The position numbers were made by a program, and so were the translations under genes. Below, in pieces: positions 16,802 through 25,170 of a stretch of 41,904 bases of DNA. The stretch spans positions 1-41,904 of the forward strand of contig CALVIV010000006.1 of assembly GCA_944331935.1 (NCBI GenBank), read 5' to 3'. The DNA is from an uncultured Bacilli bacterium. Lineage in GTDB: Bacteria; Bacillota_I; Bacilli_A; RF39; UBA660. Below the pieces are notes generated by a model, which worked only from the letters and a program-made list of their open reading frames with translations, did no database searches and had not been told where the DNA came from. How positions within the stretch are numbered: position 1 is the stretch's first letter; each line of letters begins with the position of its first letter.

Positions 16802-17555
16802 GATTTTCACTTGACTCCACTTCATTTACCCCAGTAAAACCTGTTTTTTCTATTTGTTTGGCAAGAGTAATATCTCCTGTTTTGATTATCTTACCATCTT
16901 TCATTTCATGAACAAAATCTGGTTTAATTAAATCTAGAACTCTACTATAATGAGTAATAATTAAGACACTGGTATCTTGATGTTCTTTTAAATATTCATT
17001 AATGTTTTTAGCAACTACTTTTAGACTGTCTACATCTAGTCCACTATCTAATTCATCTAAGATAATAAAACTAGGGGCTAAGACTTTTAGTCCTAAGACT
17101 TCATTTTTCTTTCTTTCACCACCAGATAAGCCTTTATTAATAGACCTATGCATAACATCTTTTGGTAGATTTAGGGAGTCTAATTCTTTTTTCATCTTAG
17201 TAATAAAGGTATATAGATTAGTATCACTACCTCTTTCTTTTAAAGCAGTTCTTAAAGCTTCACTATTACTTACACCATCAATAATAGATGGGTCTTGCAT
17301 AAGTAAATATATTCCTAATCTTGCTATTTCATCAGTAGTTAAGTTATTTAGAACTTTATCATTATAAGTAATAGTACCAGCATTAATAACATAATCAGGA
17401 TGGTGCATTATTACTTTAGATAAAGTACTCTTACCTACGCCATTAGGTCCCATAATAGCATGGATTTCTCCCTCATTTATGGTAAGAGAAAAGTCTTTTA
17501 AAATCTTTCTATCAGTATCTTTTATTAATACACTCAACTTATCTATTTTAAACAT
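16794..17555 (-). CDS. sufC: Fe-S assembly ATPase SufC
   Basis: 253 aa ABC-type ATPase of the SufBC2D complex. It has Walker A GPNGVGKSTLSK, the Q-loop LLMQDPS, the signature LSGGERKKNEV (characteristic of SufC), Walker B FIILDELDSGLD, and the switch His in LIITHYSR. It is the first gene of the operon, behind a good promoter at 17577-17604. Confidence 0.96.
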   Translation of the reverse strand: MFKIDKLSVLIKDTDRKILKDFSLTINEGEIHAIMGPNGVGKSTLSKVIMHHPDYVINAGTITYNDKVLNNLTTDEIARLGIYLLMQDPSIIDGVSNSEALRTALKERGSDTNLYTFITKMKKELDSLNLPKDVMHRSINKGLSGGERKKNEVLGLKVLAPSFIILDELDSGLDVDSLKVVAKNINEYLKEHQDTSVLIITHYSRVLDLIKPDFVHEMKDGKIIKTGDITLAKQIEKTGFTGVNEVESSENHE

Positions 17556-17576
17556 ATTATCACCCTTTCTAATTGT

Positions 17577-17604
17577 ATGATAAAATATATTATTAAATTG
17601 TCAA
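17577..17604 (-). promoter_or_regulatory. promoter of the suf operon
   Basis: On the minus strand a perfect -35 TTGACA (17599-17604), a 16-nt spacer and TATCAT (17577-17582), about 20 nt before the start of sufC. No obvious operator was seen. Confidence 0.7.
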
Positions 17605-17641
17605 TATTTATGTTAAAAGACATGCTTAGTATAACACATAA

Positions 17642-17670
17642 TTGCTTATATTTAAAGGTTTTGGTAAAAT
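17642..17670 (+). promoter_or_regulatory. promoter of the anchored-protein/HIT operon
   Basis: TTGCTT (17642-17647), a 17-nt spacer and TAAAAT (17665-17670). It lies inside the longest open frame and so argues for the downstream start at 17696. Confidence 0.55.
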
Positions 17671-17695
17671 AATAAATGAATGGATAGTGAGGCAT

Positions 17696-18355
17696 ATGAG
17701 TAAAAGAAAAATGAATAGTTTAATGTTAGGACAAGCGATGCTTTTTGGTATCATAATTATCTTTTTTGGTTTTATTATTGTTAGAGAAAAAGTCCCTAGT
17801 ATAAAGTCTAAGACTGTAGAAGAAGATATTAATACTTATTATGAAGAAAACTATAAGCGTCTAGATGTATCTCGTGGAGACTTAAAATATAATAAAGATG
17901 ATAATAGTTATAGTATTACTTATTATAATAAAGATTATGAAGAGTTAAATTTTGCTATTACTTCTATAAATAATAAGATAACTGATAATTATAAAGAGAA
18001 TTATGTAAAAGGTAAAGAAGTGTTGAGGAATGCTAGTAAAGAGGTTTTAGATAAGTATAAAGAGATTTTTAAAAATACTAACTTTCAAAACATTAAGATA
18101 GAGTTTAAAGATTTAGATAAGTATAGTAAAGCGGAAGCGATAGATATCTTAGAAGGTAATATTTATAATACAGGATACTACTCTGTTAGTTATTATGTTA
18201 AAGTTGATAGTTTAGATGAATTATATCTTAACAATTTAATTAATAGTTTTAATAGTATTGCCTTAAGTAATGGCTTAAATACAAATAATTATAGTGTTAC
18301 TTTTGATAATAATGGTATAATAAAGATAGTTGAAGGAGGAGATTTTAATGAATGA
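17696..18355 (+). CDS. membrane-anchored extracellular protein, unknown
   Basis: 219 aa from the ATG at 17696 (GTGAGG just upstream; the promoter precedes it). A basic start (MSKRKM), one helix (FGIIIIFFGFIIV) and a roughly 180-residue domain rich in Tyr, Asn and Lys with no cysteines follow. It is co-transcribed with the HIT gene, whose start overlaps its stop (ATGAATGA). The family is not recognised. The second half could be a small mixed alpha/beta extracellular domain. Confidence 0.65.
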   Translation: MSKRKMNSLMLGQAMLFGIIIIFFGFIIVREKVPSIKSKTVEEDINTYYEENYKRLDVSRGDLKYNKDDNSYSITYYNKDYEELNFAITSINNKITDNYKENYVKGKEVLRNASKEVLDKYKEIFKNTNFQNIKIEFKDLDKYSKAEAIDILEGNIYNTGYYSVSYYVKVDSLDELYLNNLINSFNSIALSNGLNTNNYSVTFDNNGIIKIVEGGDFNE

Positions 18356-18746
18356 TTGTTTATTTTGTAAAATAATTAAAGGAGATATTCCATCTTATAA
18401 AGTATATGAAGATGATAAAGTGTTAGCATTTTTAGATGTTAATCCTAATAGTGATGGTCATACTTTAGTAATACCTAAAGAGCATTATGAAAATTTATTT
18501 AGTACACCTAATGAAGTTATTACTTATATGATTGATACTATTAAGACAAAGATTTATCCTATCTTAAAAGAAAAACTTAATATTGATGGTTTAACTATTT
18601 GTCAAAATAATGATTATGGACAGGATGTTAAACACTATCATATTCATTTAATACCAAGATATAATAGTGATAGTTTTAAATGTACTTATGATAGTAGCGA
18701 AGTTAGTGATATTAAAGATGTATATGATAAATTTAAAACTGAGTAG
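18348..18746 (+). CDS. HIT-family nucleotide hydrolase
   Basis: 132 aa. It begins MNDCLFCKIIKGDIPSYKVY, with the C-x2-C zinc-type pair of bacterial Hit proteins. The active-site histidine triad is HYHIHLIPRY. HIT (Hint-type) proteins hydrolyse AMP-lysine-like phosphoramidates or dinucleoside polyphosphates. The ATG at 18348 follows GGAGGAG and overlaps the previous stop by 8 nt. Confidence 0.92.
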   Translation: MNDCLFCKIIKGDIPSYKVYEDDKVLAFLDVNPNSDGHTLVIPKEHYENLFSTPNEVITYMIDTIKTKIYPILKEKLNIDGLTICQNNDYGQDVKHYHIHLIPRYNSDSFKCTYDSSEVSDIKDVYDKFKTE

Positions 18747-18768
18747 AGAGTTTACTTTACTCATAGTT

Positions 18769-18807
18769 AAAAGTTTTACGGCTAGAGTCGCAAAACTTTT
18801 TATTTTT
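18769..18807 (+). terminator. terminator after the HIT gene
   Basis: Stem AAAAGTTTT (18769-18777) pairs with AAAACTTTT (18792-18800), with a CG/CG closing pair inside, followed by TATTTTTT. Confidence 0.8.
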
Positions 18808-18827
18808 TACATTTTTGCGATTATATT

Positions 18828-19325
18828 CTATTTTAAGAAGAAACTAAAAATAAAGTCAATTATGATTAGAACTAGAAGAATAATAGAAATAAACTTAGGG
18901 ATTTTTTCGATAAATTTATCTGTTAGAGGTTTTACTATATATAAGAATATGAGGCAAGCACTACCCCATACTAGGCTTACTTCTAAAGAGATGTATTTAC
19001 CAAAGTTATATTTCATATCTGTGTAGTCCCAGAAGCTTTTATGAAAAATAAACTCTGTTAAATATCCTCCTATTAACTCTATAATTGTTAATATAACTGT
19101 TACACTAATAAATAAAAGAATTATTTTCTGCCATCTTTTTATCTTTAAATTATTAAATATTAATCTAGTTAAAAAAATCATGATAATTACTCCAAATCCA
19201 TATATTGGCATCCAAGGCCCATAAAAAGGATTATTAGTTAAGGACCCTGTAGTTATTAAATGCATTATATTTTCATAAATAAAACCTAAGATAGAGAAAA
19301 AAAGAAAATTATTTAAATAATAATA
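18828..19325 (-). CDS. PF06541-like multi-pass membrane protein
   Basis: 165 aa from the ATG at 19325; an upstream TTG would include probable promoter DNA. It has about four to five hydrophobic helices. The motifs FSILGFIYENIMH, NPFYGPWMPIYGFG, SFWDYTDMKYNFGKYISLE and VWGSACLIF match the family annotated as a putative ABC-transporter type IV permease (CmpB-like). No ATPase partner is nearby and the true function of the family is unclear. It is a single-gene unit convergent with the HIT operon. Confidence 0.78.
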   Translation of the reverse strand, partial: YYYLNNFLFFSILGFIYENIMHLITTGSLTNNPFYGPWMPIYGFGVIIMIFLTRLIFNNLKIKRWQKIILLFISVTVILTIIELIGGYLTEFIFHKSFWDYTDMKYNFGKYISLEVSLVWGSACLIFLYIVKPLTDKFIEKIPKFISIILLVLIIIDFIFSFFLK

Positions 19326-19379
19326 CATAAGTATCACACTCTTTTCTATATTATTATTAACAATTTTCCTTATATCATA

Positions 19380-19410
19380 CAAAAAGAAACTCTAATAAAG
19401 AGCTTCTTAA
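19380..19410 (-). terminator. terminator of the tiny-protein genes
   Basis: On the minus strand AAGAAGCTC, loop TTTATTA, then GAGTTTCTT and T-run, with one mismatch. It lies immediately after the stop at 19411-19413. Confidence 0.75.
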
Positions 19411-19539
19411 TTAATATGTCATACAAGAACCTAAGATAATAGCTAGTAAGATGTATAATACAATTATGATTACAAAACTATTTCTTGGTCTAGATGTACA
19501 GCAGCTTGTAGTTACTGTTTGATTATTTGAACAAGACAT
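19411..19539 (-). CDS. small YjcZ-like membrane protein, 42 aa
   Basis: A strong AGGAGGTG precedes ATG 19539. The protein begins MSCSNNQTVTTSCC and continues with one hydrophobic helix (FVIIIVLYILLAIILG), ending GSCMTY. The layout of a short Cys/Ser/Asn-rich head plus the LIVLFILLVIIG-type helix matches the YjcZ-type small sporulation-associated proteins of Bacilli. It is a paralogue of the 26-aa gene upstream. The function of YjcZ proteins is not established. Confidence 0.7.
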   Translation of the reverse strand: MSCSNNQTVTTSCCTSRPRNSFVIIIVLYILLAIILGSCMTY

Positions 19540-19561
19540 TTTTACACCTCCTTATTATATC

Positions 19562-19642
19562 TTAGATATAGGCACCTATAATTATAACTAGTAAGATAAA
19601 TAATACTAAAATAATAGCACTGTTTGAATTACAATTACCCAT
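19562..19642 (-). CDS. tiny YjcZ-like membrane protein, 26 aa
   Basis: The sequence starts MGNCNSNSAIILVLFILLV and ends GAYI, preceded by AGGAGG 8 nt before ATG 19642. A polar Gly/Asn/Cys head and a single helix are typical of YjcZ-family peptides, usually made in the mother cell or spore. It lies 22 nt upstream of the 42-aa relative, in one transcript. Confidence 0.7.
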   Translation of the reverse strand: MGNCNSNSAIILVLFILLVIIIGAYI

Positions 19643-19723
19643 AACTTAATCCTCCTTTTTTTCTAGTGTTCACATTATTTTATGGTAATTAATAAAAAAG
19701 TGTGATAAATTTACCTTATTTAT

Positions 19724-19752
19724 TTGCAAGTTAGTTAAGTTAATGCTATGAT
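19724..19752 (+). promoter_or_regulatory. promoter of prsA
   Basis: TTGCAA (19724-19729), a 17-nt spacer and TATGAT (19747-19752), followed by AAGGAGG before the ATG at 19782. Confidence 0.65.
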
Positions 19753-19781
19753 ATTTAATGAACTGATAAGGAGGAAATTAA

Positions 19782-20786
19782 ATGAAAAAAATAGTTAAAG
19801 CGACTGCTTCTCTTCTTGCAATTTGTCTTTTAGTTACTGGTTGTGGAAATAAGGCTGAACTTAAAGATAACAATACAGTAGTTAAAACTGATGAAGGTAA
19901 GATTACAGCAGATGCTCTATATGAAGAATTAAGGGATAAATATGGTATTAGTGTTTTAGTTGATATGATAGATCATCAATTATTTGATGAGAAGTATAAA
20001 ACTGATGATACTGAAAAAGAAACAATTAATTCTCAGATTGAACAGATGAAGAGTCAGTACAATAATGATGATGAGGCTTTTCAAGCTGCTATAAAGCAAT
20101 ATTTAGGTGTTGAAGATGAAGATGAGTTAAGAGATATGTTATCACTTGAATATAAGAGGAATTTAGCGATTGAAGACTATGTAAAGAATAGTGTTACTGA
20201 TGATGAGATCCAAAAATACTATGATGATGAAGTTATCGGTGATATTAAAGTTAGACATATCTTAATTAAACCTGATACTAATGATGATATGTCTACTGAA
20301 GAAAAACAAGAAGCTGAAGATAAAGCTAAGAAGAAAGCAGAAGACTTAATTAAACAATTAGATGATGGAGCAGACTTTGAAGAACTTGCTAAAAAGTATT
20401 CTGATGATACTGGTAGTGCTAGTGATGGGGGCTTAATTGATTACTTCAATAAAGATGATAATATGGATGAAGCTTTCTTAAATGCCTCAATTGACCTTGA
20501 AAAAGGTAAATATACAGAAGAGCCTGTTAAGTCTAGTTTTGGTTATCATATAATTCTTAAAGTTGATCAGAAAAGTAAACCTAAATTAAAGAAAGTTAAA
20601 GATGATATTATAAAAACACTTGCTGATGATAAGCTTAATGATGATCCATCTTTAAGATATAATGCTTTGATTGCTATTAGAGAAGAAGCAGGTATTAAGT
20701 TTAATGATGATAGTCTAAAGAAAGATTATGATGATTTAATGCAACAACTATTAGATAGTGTTAATAATAGTTCAACTGCTAGTTAG
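19782..20786 (+). CDS. prsA: PrsA-type foldase lipoprotein (parvulin)
   Basis: 334 aa. The lipoprotein signal ends in LLVTGCGN (lipidated Cys near residue 21). The parvulin PPIase domain (about 150-260) shows IKVRHILIKP, FEELAKKYSDDTGSASDGG and VKSSFGYHIILK. Flanking N- and C-terminal helical parts act as a chaperone cradle. PrsA folds secreted proteins outside the membrane by cis-trans prolyl isomerisation and would serve the many exported proteins in this window. It is monocistronic, with its own promoter and terminator. Confidence 0.93.
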   Translation: MKKIVKATASLLAICLLVTGCGNKAELKDNNTVVKTDEGKITADALYEELRDKYGISVLVDMIDHQLFDEKYKTDDTEKETINSQIEQMKSQYNNDDEAFQAAIKQYLGVEDEDELRDMLSLEYKRNLAIEDYVKNSVTDDEIQKYYDDEVIGDIKVRHILIKPDTNDDMSTEEKQEAEDKAKKKAEDLIKQLDDGADFEELAKKYSDDTGSASDGGLIDYFNKDDNMDEAFLNASIDLEKGKYTEEPVKSSFGYHIILKVDQKSKPKLKKVKDDIIKTLADDKLNDDPSLRYNALIAIREEAGIKFNDDSLKKDYDDLMQQLLDSVNNSSTAS

Positions 20787-20806
20787 AAATAGAAAATTTA
20801 ATATTT

Positions 20807-20840
20807 AAGAGAAGTACTGTTTATGTTACTTCTCTTTTTT
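20807..20840 (+). terminator. prsA terminator
   Basis: Stem AAGAGAAGTA (20807-20816) pairs with the TACTTCTCTT arm (20827-20836), followed by T-run. The T-run forms the first bases of the next promoter's -35. Confidence 0.85.
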
Positions 20841-20867
20841 GACAAAATAAAGTTTTTGTAGTATAAT
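20839..20867 (+). promoter_or_regulatory. perfect consensus sigma-A promoter
   Basis: TTGACA (20839-20844), exactly 17 nt, and TATAAT (20862-20867): full consensus at both boxes and in spacing. It drives the unknown gene at 20899. Confidence 0.9.
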
Positions 20868-20898
20868 ATGCGACACAAGAAAAGAAAGGGATGATATT

Positions 20899-21591
20899 AT
20901 GAGAAAAGATATAACTGAAGAAACTAAGCAAAGATTAATTCCTATTTATGAGCAGGTAGAAAAAGATTTTAAAGAATTTCCTGAGATTAAGACAACAGAA
21001 GATTTCTTTATATGGAGAGATATTATAAAAAATGGAATAGAGGAACAAGCCATTAAGCTTCAAAAACCATGTGATGATAAAACAAAAAAGAAATTACGTA
21101 ATAAAATAGTTGAAGAAGCAATCGAAGGTAATGATTCTTTAGAACTTCTTTATGCATGGACTAAATGTACAAGAATGATAACAGGGGCAAAAGCTTTTGT
21201 TAGAATGGTAAATCATGAATATGGTATTGAAGGTAATGACCATATAATAAAAGCAACTACTATATTGCATAATTACCTTAAAGAAAATGGAAAAGCTAAT
21301 ACTAATGATTTATTTGATATTTTACAAATAAGAGAGCTTAGTCTATTAGTAAAGTATTCTTCTATGCAAAGAACTATAAATACACCTTATGAATTTGAAA
21401 GAGCGATTGTTAAAGAGGATGAAAGTGAAGCTTGGTCTGCTCCTTTATTCGTAACTATGCTTAAAGCTTATGGAATTGAAAAAGATGATTTGCTAGTAAT
21501 AGGTAGAAAAGTTATAGAAGATAGTAAAAACTATATAATAGATACAAGAAACAAATATAAAGGGCATCAAAAATCTAAGAAGATAGCCTAA
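20899..21591 (+). CDS. soluble protein of unknown function
   Basis: 230 aa, charged and predicted mainly helical, with no signal peptide or membrane helix. A Lys/Arg-rich tail ends GHQKSKKIA. Features visible: EETKQRLIPIYEQVEKDFKE at the N-terminus, TKCTRMITGAKAFVRMVNHEYG in the middle (split here only by reading), and ESEAWSAPLFVTMLKAYGIEKDD. I do not recognise the family. It is alone behind a perfect consensus promoter, so it may be strongly expressed. It ends at a terminator shared with recX. Confidence 0.7.
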   Translation: MRKDITEETKQRLIPIYEQVEKDFKEFPEIKTTEDFFIWRDIIKNGIEEQAIKLQKPCDDKTKKKLRNKIVEEAIEGNDSLELLYAWTKCTRMITGAKAFVRMVNHEYGIEGNDHIIKATTILHNYLKENGKANTNDLFDILQIRELSLLVKYSSMQRTINTPYEFERAIVKEDESEAWSAPLFVTMLKAYGIEKDDLLVIGRKVIEDSKNYIIDTRNKYKGHQKSKKIA

Positions 21592-21599
21592 TTAATAAA

Positions 21600-21630
21600 A
21601 GAGATAGCAATTAAAGTTATCTCTATTCTT
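21600..21630. terminator. convergent terminator, 20899 gene and recX
   Basis: Stem AGAGATA (21600-21606) pairs with TATCTCT (21618-21624), with T-rich flanks on the plus side. It overlaps the recX stop codon. Confidence 0.6.
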
Positions 21631-22372
21631 TTGGCATCTTAAAACCTAAGCTATACATCTTTTGTTTTAATTTATACTCTAGTTCCTTACCAGAGTATTT
21701 TTTACTTAGTTTATTATAATACTTTTGATATTCTTTTTTTGCAATATCATTATTTTCTTCTATAACAGTAGAGTTTAATACTTCTTTTATTATTTCTTGG
21801 TGAAAACCATTATTGATTAAATCTAGCCCTAGTTTTTGTTTTAAGACTTTAGCACTTTTATTATGATTAGATTTTATTTTCTTAGAGATTAACTTCTCTA
21901 TTTTTTCTTTTTCTAAGATGGTCGTAAACTCATCTAGGGCTTCATTATAATCAAGAGAAGTTACTCCTTTTTTAATTAATTCCTGTTCTATTTTTTTAGG
22001 ACCTTTATTAGAAGTTATAATAGCATTATGAACATAACTCTTAGCATAGTTCTTATCATTAATATAACCTTGTTTTTCTAAAGTGTTGATAGCAAAGGAT
22101 ATACTTTCTTTACTATATTTTTTTTCAGTTAAGAGCTTTCTTATTTCTTCTTTAGTTTTTATAGTTCTTTTTAAAGTCTTTAGGGCCTCATAATAACTTT
22201 CATAGTTTTTATTATCTTTAATTATCTTATTAAGTTCATCTTCTTCTATAGTCTTAGTTATTAGTAACTCATACTTTAATATTATTTCTTCATAGAAGTC
22301 ATAACTATTAAAATTATCTAAATATATTGTATATAATCCATTTGGTCTTTTCTTAAACTTTTCTACTTTCAT
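21623..22372 (-). CDS. recX: RecA regulator RecX
   Basis: 249 aa. It is built of repeated three-helix RecX units: KTKEEIRKLLTEKKYSKE, the hallmark LEKQGYINDKNYAKSYVH, GPKKIEQELIKKGV, and further C-terminal repeats ending in KLGLDLINNGF and YSLGFKMP. RecX modulates RecA filaments. The N-terminal ~60 residues form a variable domain, as in Bacillota RecX. It lies 10 nt downstream of the radical SAM gene and probably shares its transcript. Confidence 0.88.
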   Translation of the reverse strand: MKVEKFKKRPNGLYTIYLDNFNSYDFYEEIILKYELLITKTIEEDELNKIIKDNKNYESYYEALKTLKRTIKTKEEIRKLLTEKKYSKESISFAINTLEKQGYINDKNYAKSYVHNAIITSNKGPKKIEQELIKKGVTSLDYNEALDEFTTILEKEKIEKLISKKIKSNHNKSAKVLKQKLGLDLINNGFHQEIIKEVLNSTVIEENNDIAKKEYQKYYNKLSKKYSGKELEYKLKQKMYSLGFKMPKE

Positions 22373-22382
22373 ATTTTTCTCC

Positions 22383-23447
22383 TTATTTAATTACTTTATT
22401 AAAATGATATAACTGTTTACATAAAGGCTTCTTTCTAGTACCATTATGTATTTCTACTTCTTCTAAATTAGTATAGATATTAGGTGTTTTTATTCCCATA
22501 CTATTAAGTGTTTTTAAATCATATTCTTTAAAGGCTGCACATGGTAAAACTGTACCATCATATTTAATAACAAGTTTAGATAAACCTGCTGTGCACTTAT
22601 GAGTATCTTCTTCTTGTAAATGGATACCTACTCTTAAATTTCCTTTAAATTCATTTTTACATTTTTCATAGATTTCAAGAAACTCTCTAAATTCTTTTTC
22701 TGTTAAAGATAGTAAATCTTCATTTGTTTTACCTCTTCCTTGGGGAACAAAATTAAGAATGCTTAACTCATCAAATTCTGCAACATTAAGCATTTCAATA
22801 ATATCAACGAGTTCTTTGTAATTAATTTTTGTAGGAATGAAATGAGCATCGGTATTAAGTCCAGCACTTTTTGATTTTATCATTGATAATGTTACTAAAT
22901 CAAATAGATCTTTAGTTCCCATAATTTTATCATATACATCTTTGTTCCAAGCTTCAAAGTCAAAAACAATTTTATCAAGTCCACTTTCTTTTAATAGTTT
23001 ACAGTCAGATGATGATAGAGAATCAAAAGTTTTTTCATTATACCATAAGTAAATCTTCATTTGCTTTTCAATCAATATATCAAACTCTTCTTTAGACATA
23101 CCTTCAGATAAATATGACTTATACTGTTTTCTTAGATTGAACTCTAACATTTCTTTATCTTCTTCTGTCATTTTAGTCCTTAATTTTATGCCACTAGTGA
23201 ATAAGACTGTTTTAATATTATTTAGTTTACAATATCTAATCATTCTTAATAGTTCAGGATGTAATAGAGGTTCTCCTCCAGATATAGATATTTCTTTTAT
23301 TCCGCCTATACTAATAAAATAATCTATTACTTCTTTAAACTTTTTATAATCTATCATTCTTTTTTTATTAATAGATGAACAAGATGAACAAAATAAACAA
23401 TTATTAGGACAGGTTTCTATTATTTCAAAGCATAAATCATTTAACAT
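22383..23447 (-). CDS. radical SAM protein with C-terminal cysteine region
   Basis: 354 aa from the ATG at 23447, chosen because GAGGGGG lies 8 nt upstream; the longer start lacks a site. The [4Fe-4S]/SAM motif is CPNNCLFC near residue 13, with SGGEPLLHPE as the SAM-binding GGE motif. The C-terminal segment KCTAGLSKLVIKYDGTVLPC, and a later Cys, resemble a SPASM/twitch auxiliary cluster domain seen in peptide- or enzyme-modifying radical SAM proteins. No precursor peptide is obvious beside it. The substrate is unknown. Confidence 0.85.
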   Translation of the reverse strand: MLNDLCFEIIETCPNNCLFCSSCSSINKKRMIDYKKFKEVIDYFISIGGIKEISISGGEPLLHPELLRMIRYCKLNNIKTVLFTSGIKLRTKMTEEDKEMLEFNLRKQYKSYLSEGMSKEEFDILIEKQMKIYLWYNEKTFDSLSSSDCKLLKESGLDKIVFDFEAWNKDVYDKIMGTKDLFDLVTLSMIKSKSAGLNTDAHFIPTKINYKELVDIIEMLNVAEFDELSILNFVPQGRGKTNEDLLSLTEKEFREFLEIYEKCKNEFKGNLRVGIHLQEEDTHKCTAGLSKLVIKYDGTVLPCAAFKEYDLKTLNSMGIKTPNIYTNLEEVEIHNGTRKKPLCKQLYHFNKVIK

Positions 23448-23502
23448 TATTAATTCCCCCTCTACAGTCATTCTATCACATTAAATAGTTAATTTAAATA
23501 AT

Positions 23503-23532
23503 AAAACACATACCAAACTGTGATATGTGTTT
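23503..23532 (-). terminator. terminator of rpoZ
   Basis: Stem AAACACATA (23504-23512) pairs with TATGTGTTT (23524-23532), followed on the minus strand by a T-rich stretch. Confidence 0.7.
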
Positions 23533-23536
23533 CTTA

Positions 23537-23743
23537 TTAGTTTTCTTTTTCAACTACTTTTAATTTTCCCTCTAATATCTCTTCTAGGGCTCTACCAATA
23601 TTTTTTTCACATTTATATTGGTTTAAGGCTAGTTGATAGTGTTCATCTTTAGTCATTTCTTTACTACGTCTTGCAGCGATATGAACTAATTCATACTTAG
23701 AACTTACAATATTAAGTAATTTATCAATAGATGGATAATTCAC
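23537..23743 (-). CDS. rpoZ: RNA polymerase omega subunit
   Basis: 68 aa from a GTG at 23743, which gives the usual start (M)NYPSIDKLL. The GTG at 23752 touches the AAGGAG ribosome site. The family signature is YELVHIAARRSKEM, followed by NIGRALEEILEGKLKV. Omega helps assemble RNA polymerase and, in some bacteria, ppGpp binding. It is separate from gmk/priA-type neighbours that often accompany it in Bacilli. Confidence 0.9.
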   Translation of the reverse strand: MNYPSIDKLLNIVSSKYELVHIAARRSKEMTKDEHYQLALNQYKCEKNIGRALEEILEGKLKVVEKEN

Positions 23744-23851
23744 TTGTATCACACTCCTTATTATTATCTTATAATTATAAAGAATATTTTACAAGTGATA
23801 TGACATAATTAGACATTTTTTAACATGTAAATAAGAATATATTATTAATAT

Positions 23852-24799
23852 TTAAACTTCATAAACTTTATTAAAGTATTCTTTTATTATATCTGTTTTA
23901 ATTTCTTTATTTATTTCTGTATTTTTCCATGGTTCTTCCTCATGGGTAAAATCAATTAACTTGTTTGCCTCCATACTTCCATAACTATCGATAACTTCAT
24001 TAATTACTTTTTCTAAACCACTTGATATTTTTTTAACTTTTCCGTCAATTTTAATTTCATTGCTATGATTTTCTTTGTATTTTTGATATACTTCATTCAC
24101 AACCGGCCCATATGACCATGCCATTATTTTTTCTTTAAAAGCTAGTTTTTCAAAGACTTGTAAACTAATAGCTTGAACATAATATAATAATTTTTGTAAT
24201 TTTAAATTGGTTATATATTCAGGAACAATATTATATTCTTTTACTAATTTATCAACTTTTTCGTTATATATTTTTATAATATTTTCTGCTACATCAATTG
24301 TATTCTCTTCTTTAAAAGATAATAGTTTTTTATCAAATGCATTTATATCTATAAGTTCATGTCTCTTTAATGTCATTAATTCTTGTACTTTATTTAAAGT
24401 TGATTTATATAATGAGTCGGTTATGTTATTTTTGTTTTTCAAAAGTAGAAAATACATATTATTAGGATTATTTGATAATCTCATTATAGAATCAACTGCT
24501 TCTGTTTGAATCGCTCCTTTTTCAAAACGATGAATAGTTATTTCGCCCACTCCTATAATAAAAGCATATTCTTTTTGTGTTAATCCGTATTTTTTTCTTA
24601 TTTCTTTTATTTCTGTACTTGTTAATAAGTTTTTTTGTTTTTTATAAGTATTATATAATCTATTATCATTTTCTATTTCTATCTCTCTATTAAATATTTC
24701 TTCACCAAATTCATCTACTAAATAATACTCATCATAAGAAATAATTTTGTCTTTAACTTGCACTTTGACTTTTCTAACTCTTAAGTTATTATTTTTCAT
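23852..24799 (-). CDS. HTH-Panacea (SocA/DUF4065) antitoxin
   Basis: 315 aa. N-terminal ~60 residues occupy the place of the MqsA/YgiT zinc finger but contain no CxxC pairs. An XRE-type HTH (about 60-105) reads LTSTEIKEIRKKYGLTQKEY, then GVGEITIHRFEKGAIQTEA. The C-terminal Panacea domain (about 195-310) shows NLKLQKLLYYVQAISL, AWSYGPVVNEVYQKYK and THEEEPWKNT. Panacea domains neutralise many unrelated toxins. The partner is the 106-aa gene upstream. It should also bind the operator palindrome at 25171-25194. Confidence 0.85.
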   Translation of the reverse strand: MKNNNLRVRKVKVQVKDKIISYDEYYLVDEFGEEIFNREIEIENDNRLYNTYKKQKNLLTSTEIKEIRKKYGLTQKEYAFIIGVGEITIHRFEKGAIQTEAVDSIMRLSNNPNNMYFLLLKNKNNITDSLYKSTLNKVQELMTLKRHELIDINAFDKKLLSFKEENTIDVAENIIKIYNEKVDKLVKEYNIVPEYITNLKLQKLLYYVQAISLQVFEKLAFKEKIMAWSYGPVVNEVYQKYKENHSNEIKIDGKVKKISSGLEKVINEVIDSYGSMEANKLIDFTHEEEPWKNTEINKEIKTDIIKEYFNKVYEV

Positions 24800-24814
24800 G
24801 GTAATCCCTCCTAA

Positions 24815-25135
24815 TTAATACTCAGCTTCATGACAAGATAATATTTTTATCCTATCATAAGTAACTTTACTATCTTTTTTTATTTTAACATAGAAAGTTA
24901 CTCCTGTAATTATTTCTTTCATAAAAATATATACTTTTTCACTAGGCATATCTCTATCTATCTCTGGTCCACTTACTAAATCTTCCTCAGTAATAGATTT
25001 TAAAAAATCTTCAATATCATACAAAGTTAGTCCATATTTTCTTCTAGAGTTTCTATTTTTAGCAGTAGGAACAAAATCATAATCTTTGTTAGAGACTGAC
25101 TTATGTAATAAATTTATTATTGCTGTAACATCCAA
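24815..25135 (-). CDS. MqsR-like toxin
   Basis: 106 aa, starting at TTG 25135 with AGGTGA 6 nt upstream. The pattern YGLTLYDIEDFLKSITEEDL, then SGPEIDRDMPSEKVYIFMKE and TGVTFYVKIKK, follows MqsR-family mRNA interferases, which cleave RNA and arrest growth. The toxin-first order with the antitoxin 15 nt downstream is the mqsRA arrangement. The assignment rests on motif pattern and context; a structural match would settle it. Confidence 0.72.
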   Translation of the reverse strand: MDVTAIINLLHKSVSNKDYDFVPTAKNRNSRRKYGLTLYDIEDFLKSITEEDLVSGPEIDRDMPSEKVYIFMKEIITGVTFYVKIKKDSKVTYDRIKILSCHEAEY

Positions 25136-25170
25136 TATTCATCACCTGTAATTATAATAACATAAGATAT

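Noticed and set aside
18667-19026. 119-aa plus-strand frame across the HIT gene end
   Set aside because: It overlaps the HIT coding end in another frame, runs through the terminator at 18769-18807 and lies antisense to the membrane-protein gene.
19782-20786. Stand-alone adhesin lipoprotein
   Set aside because: The lipobox plus complete parvulin motifs make PrsA the clear assignment.
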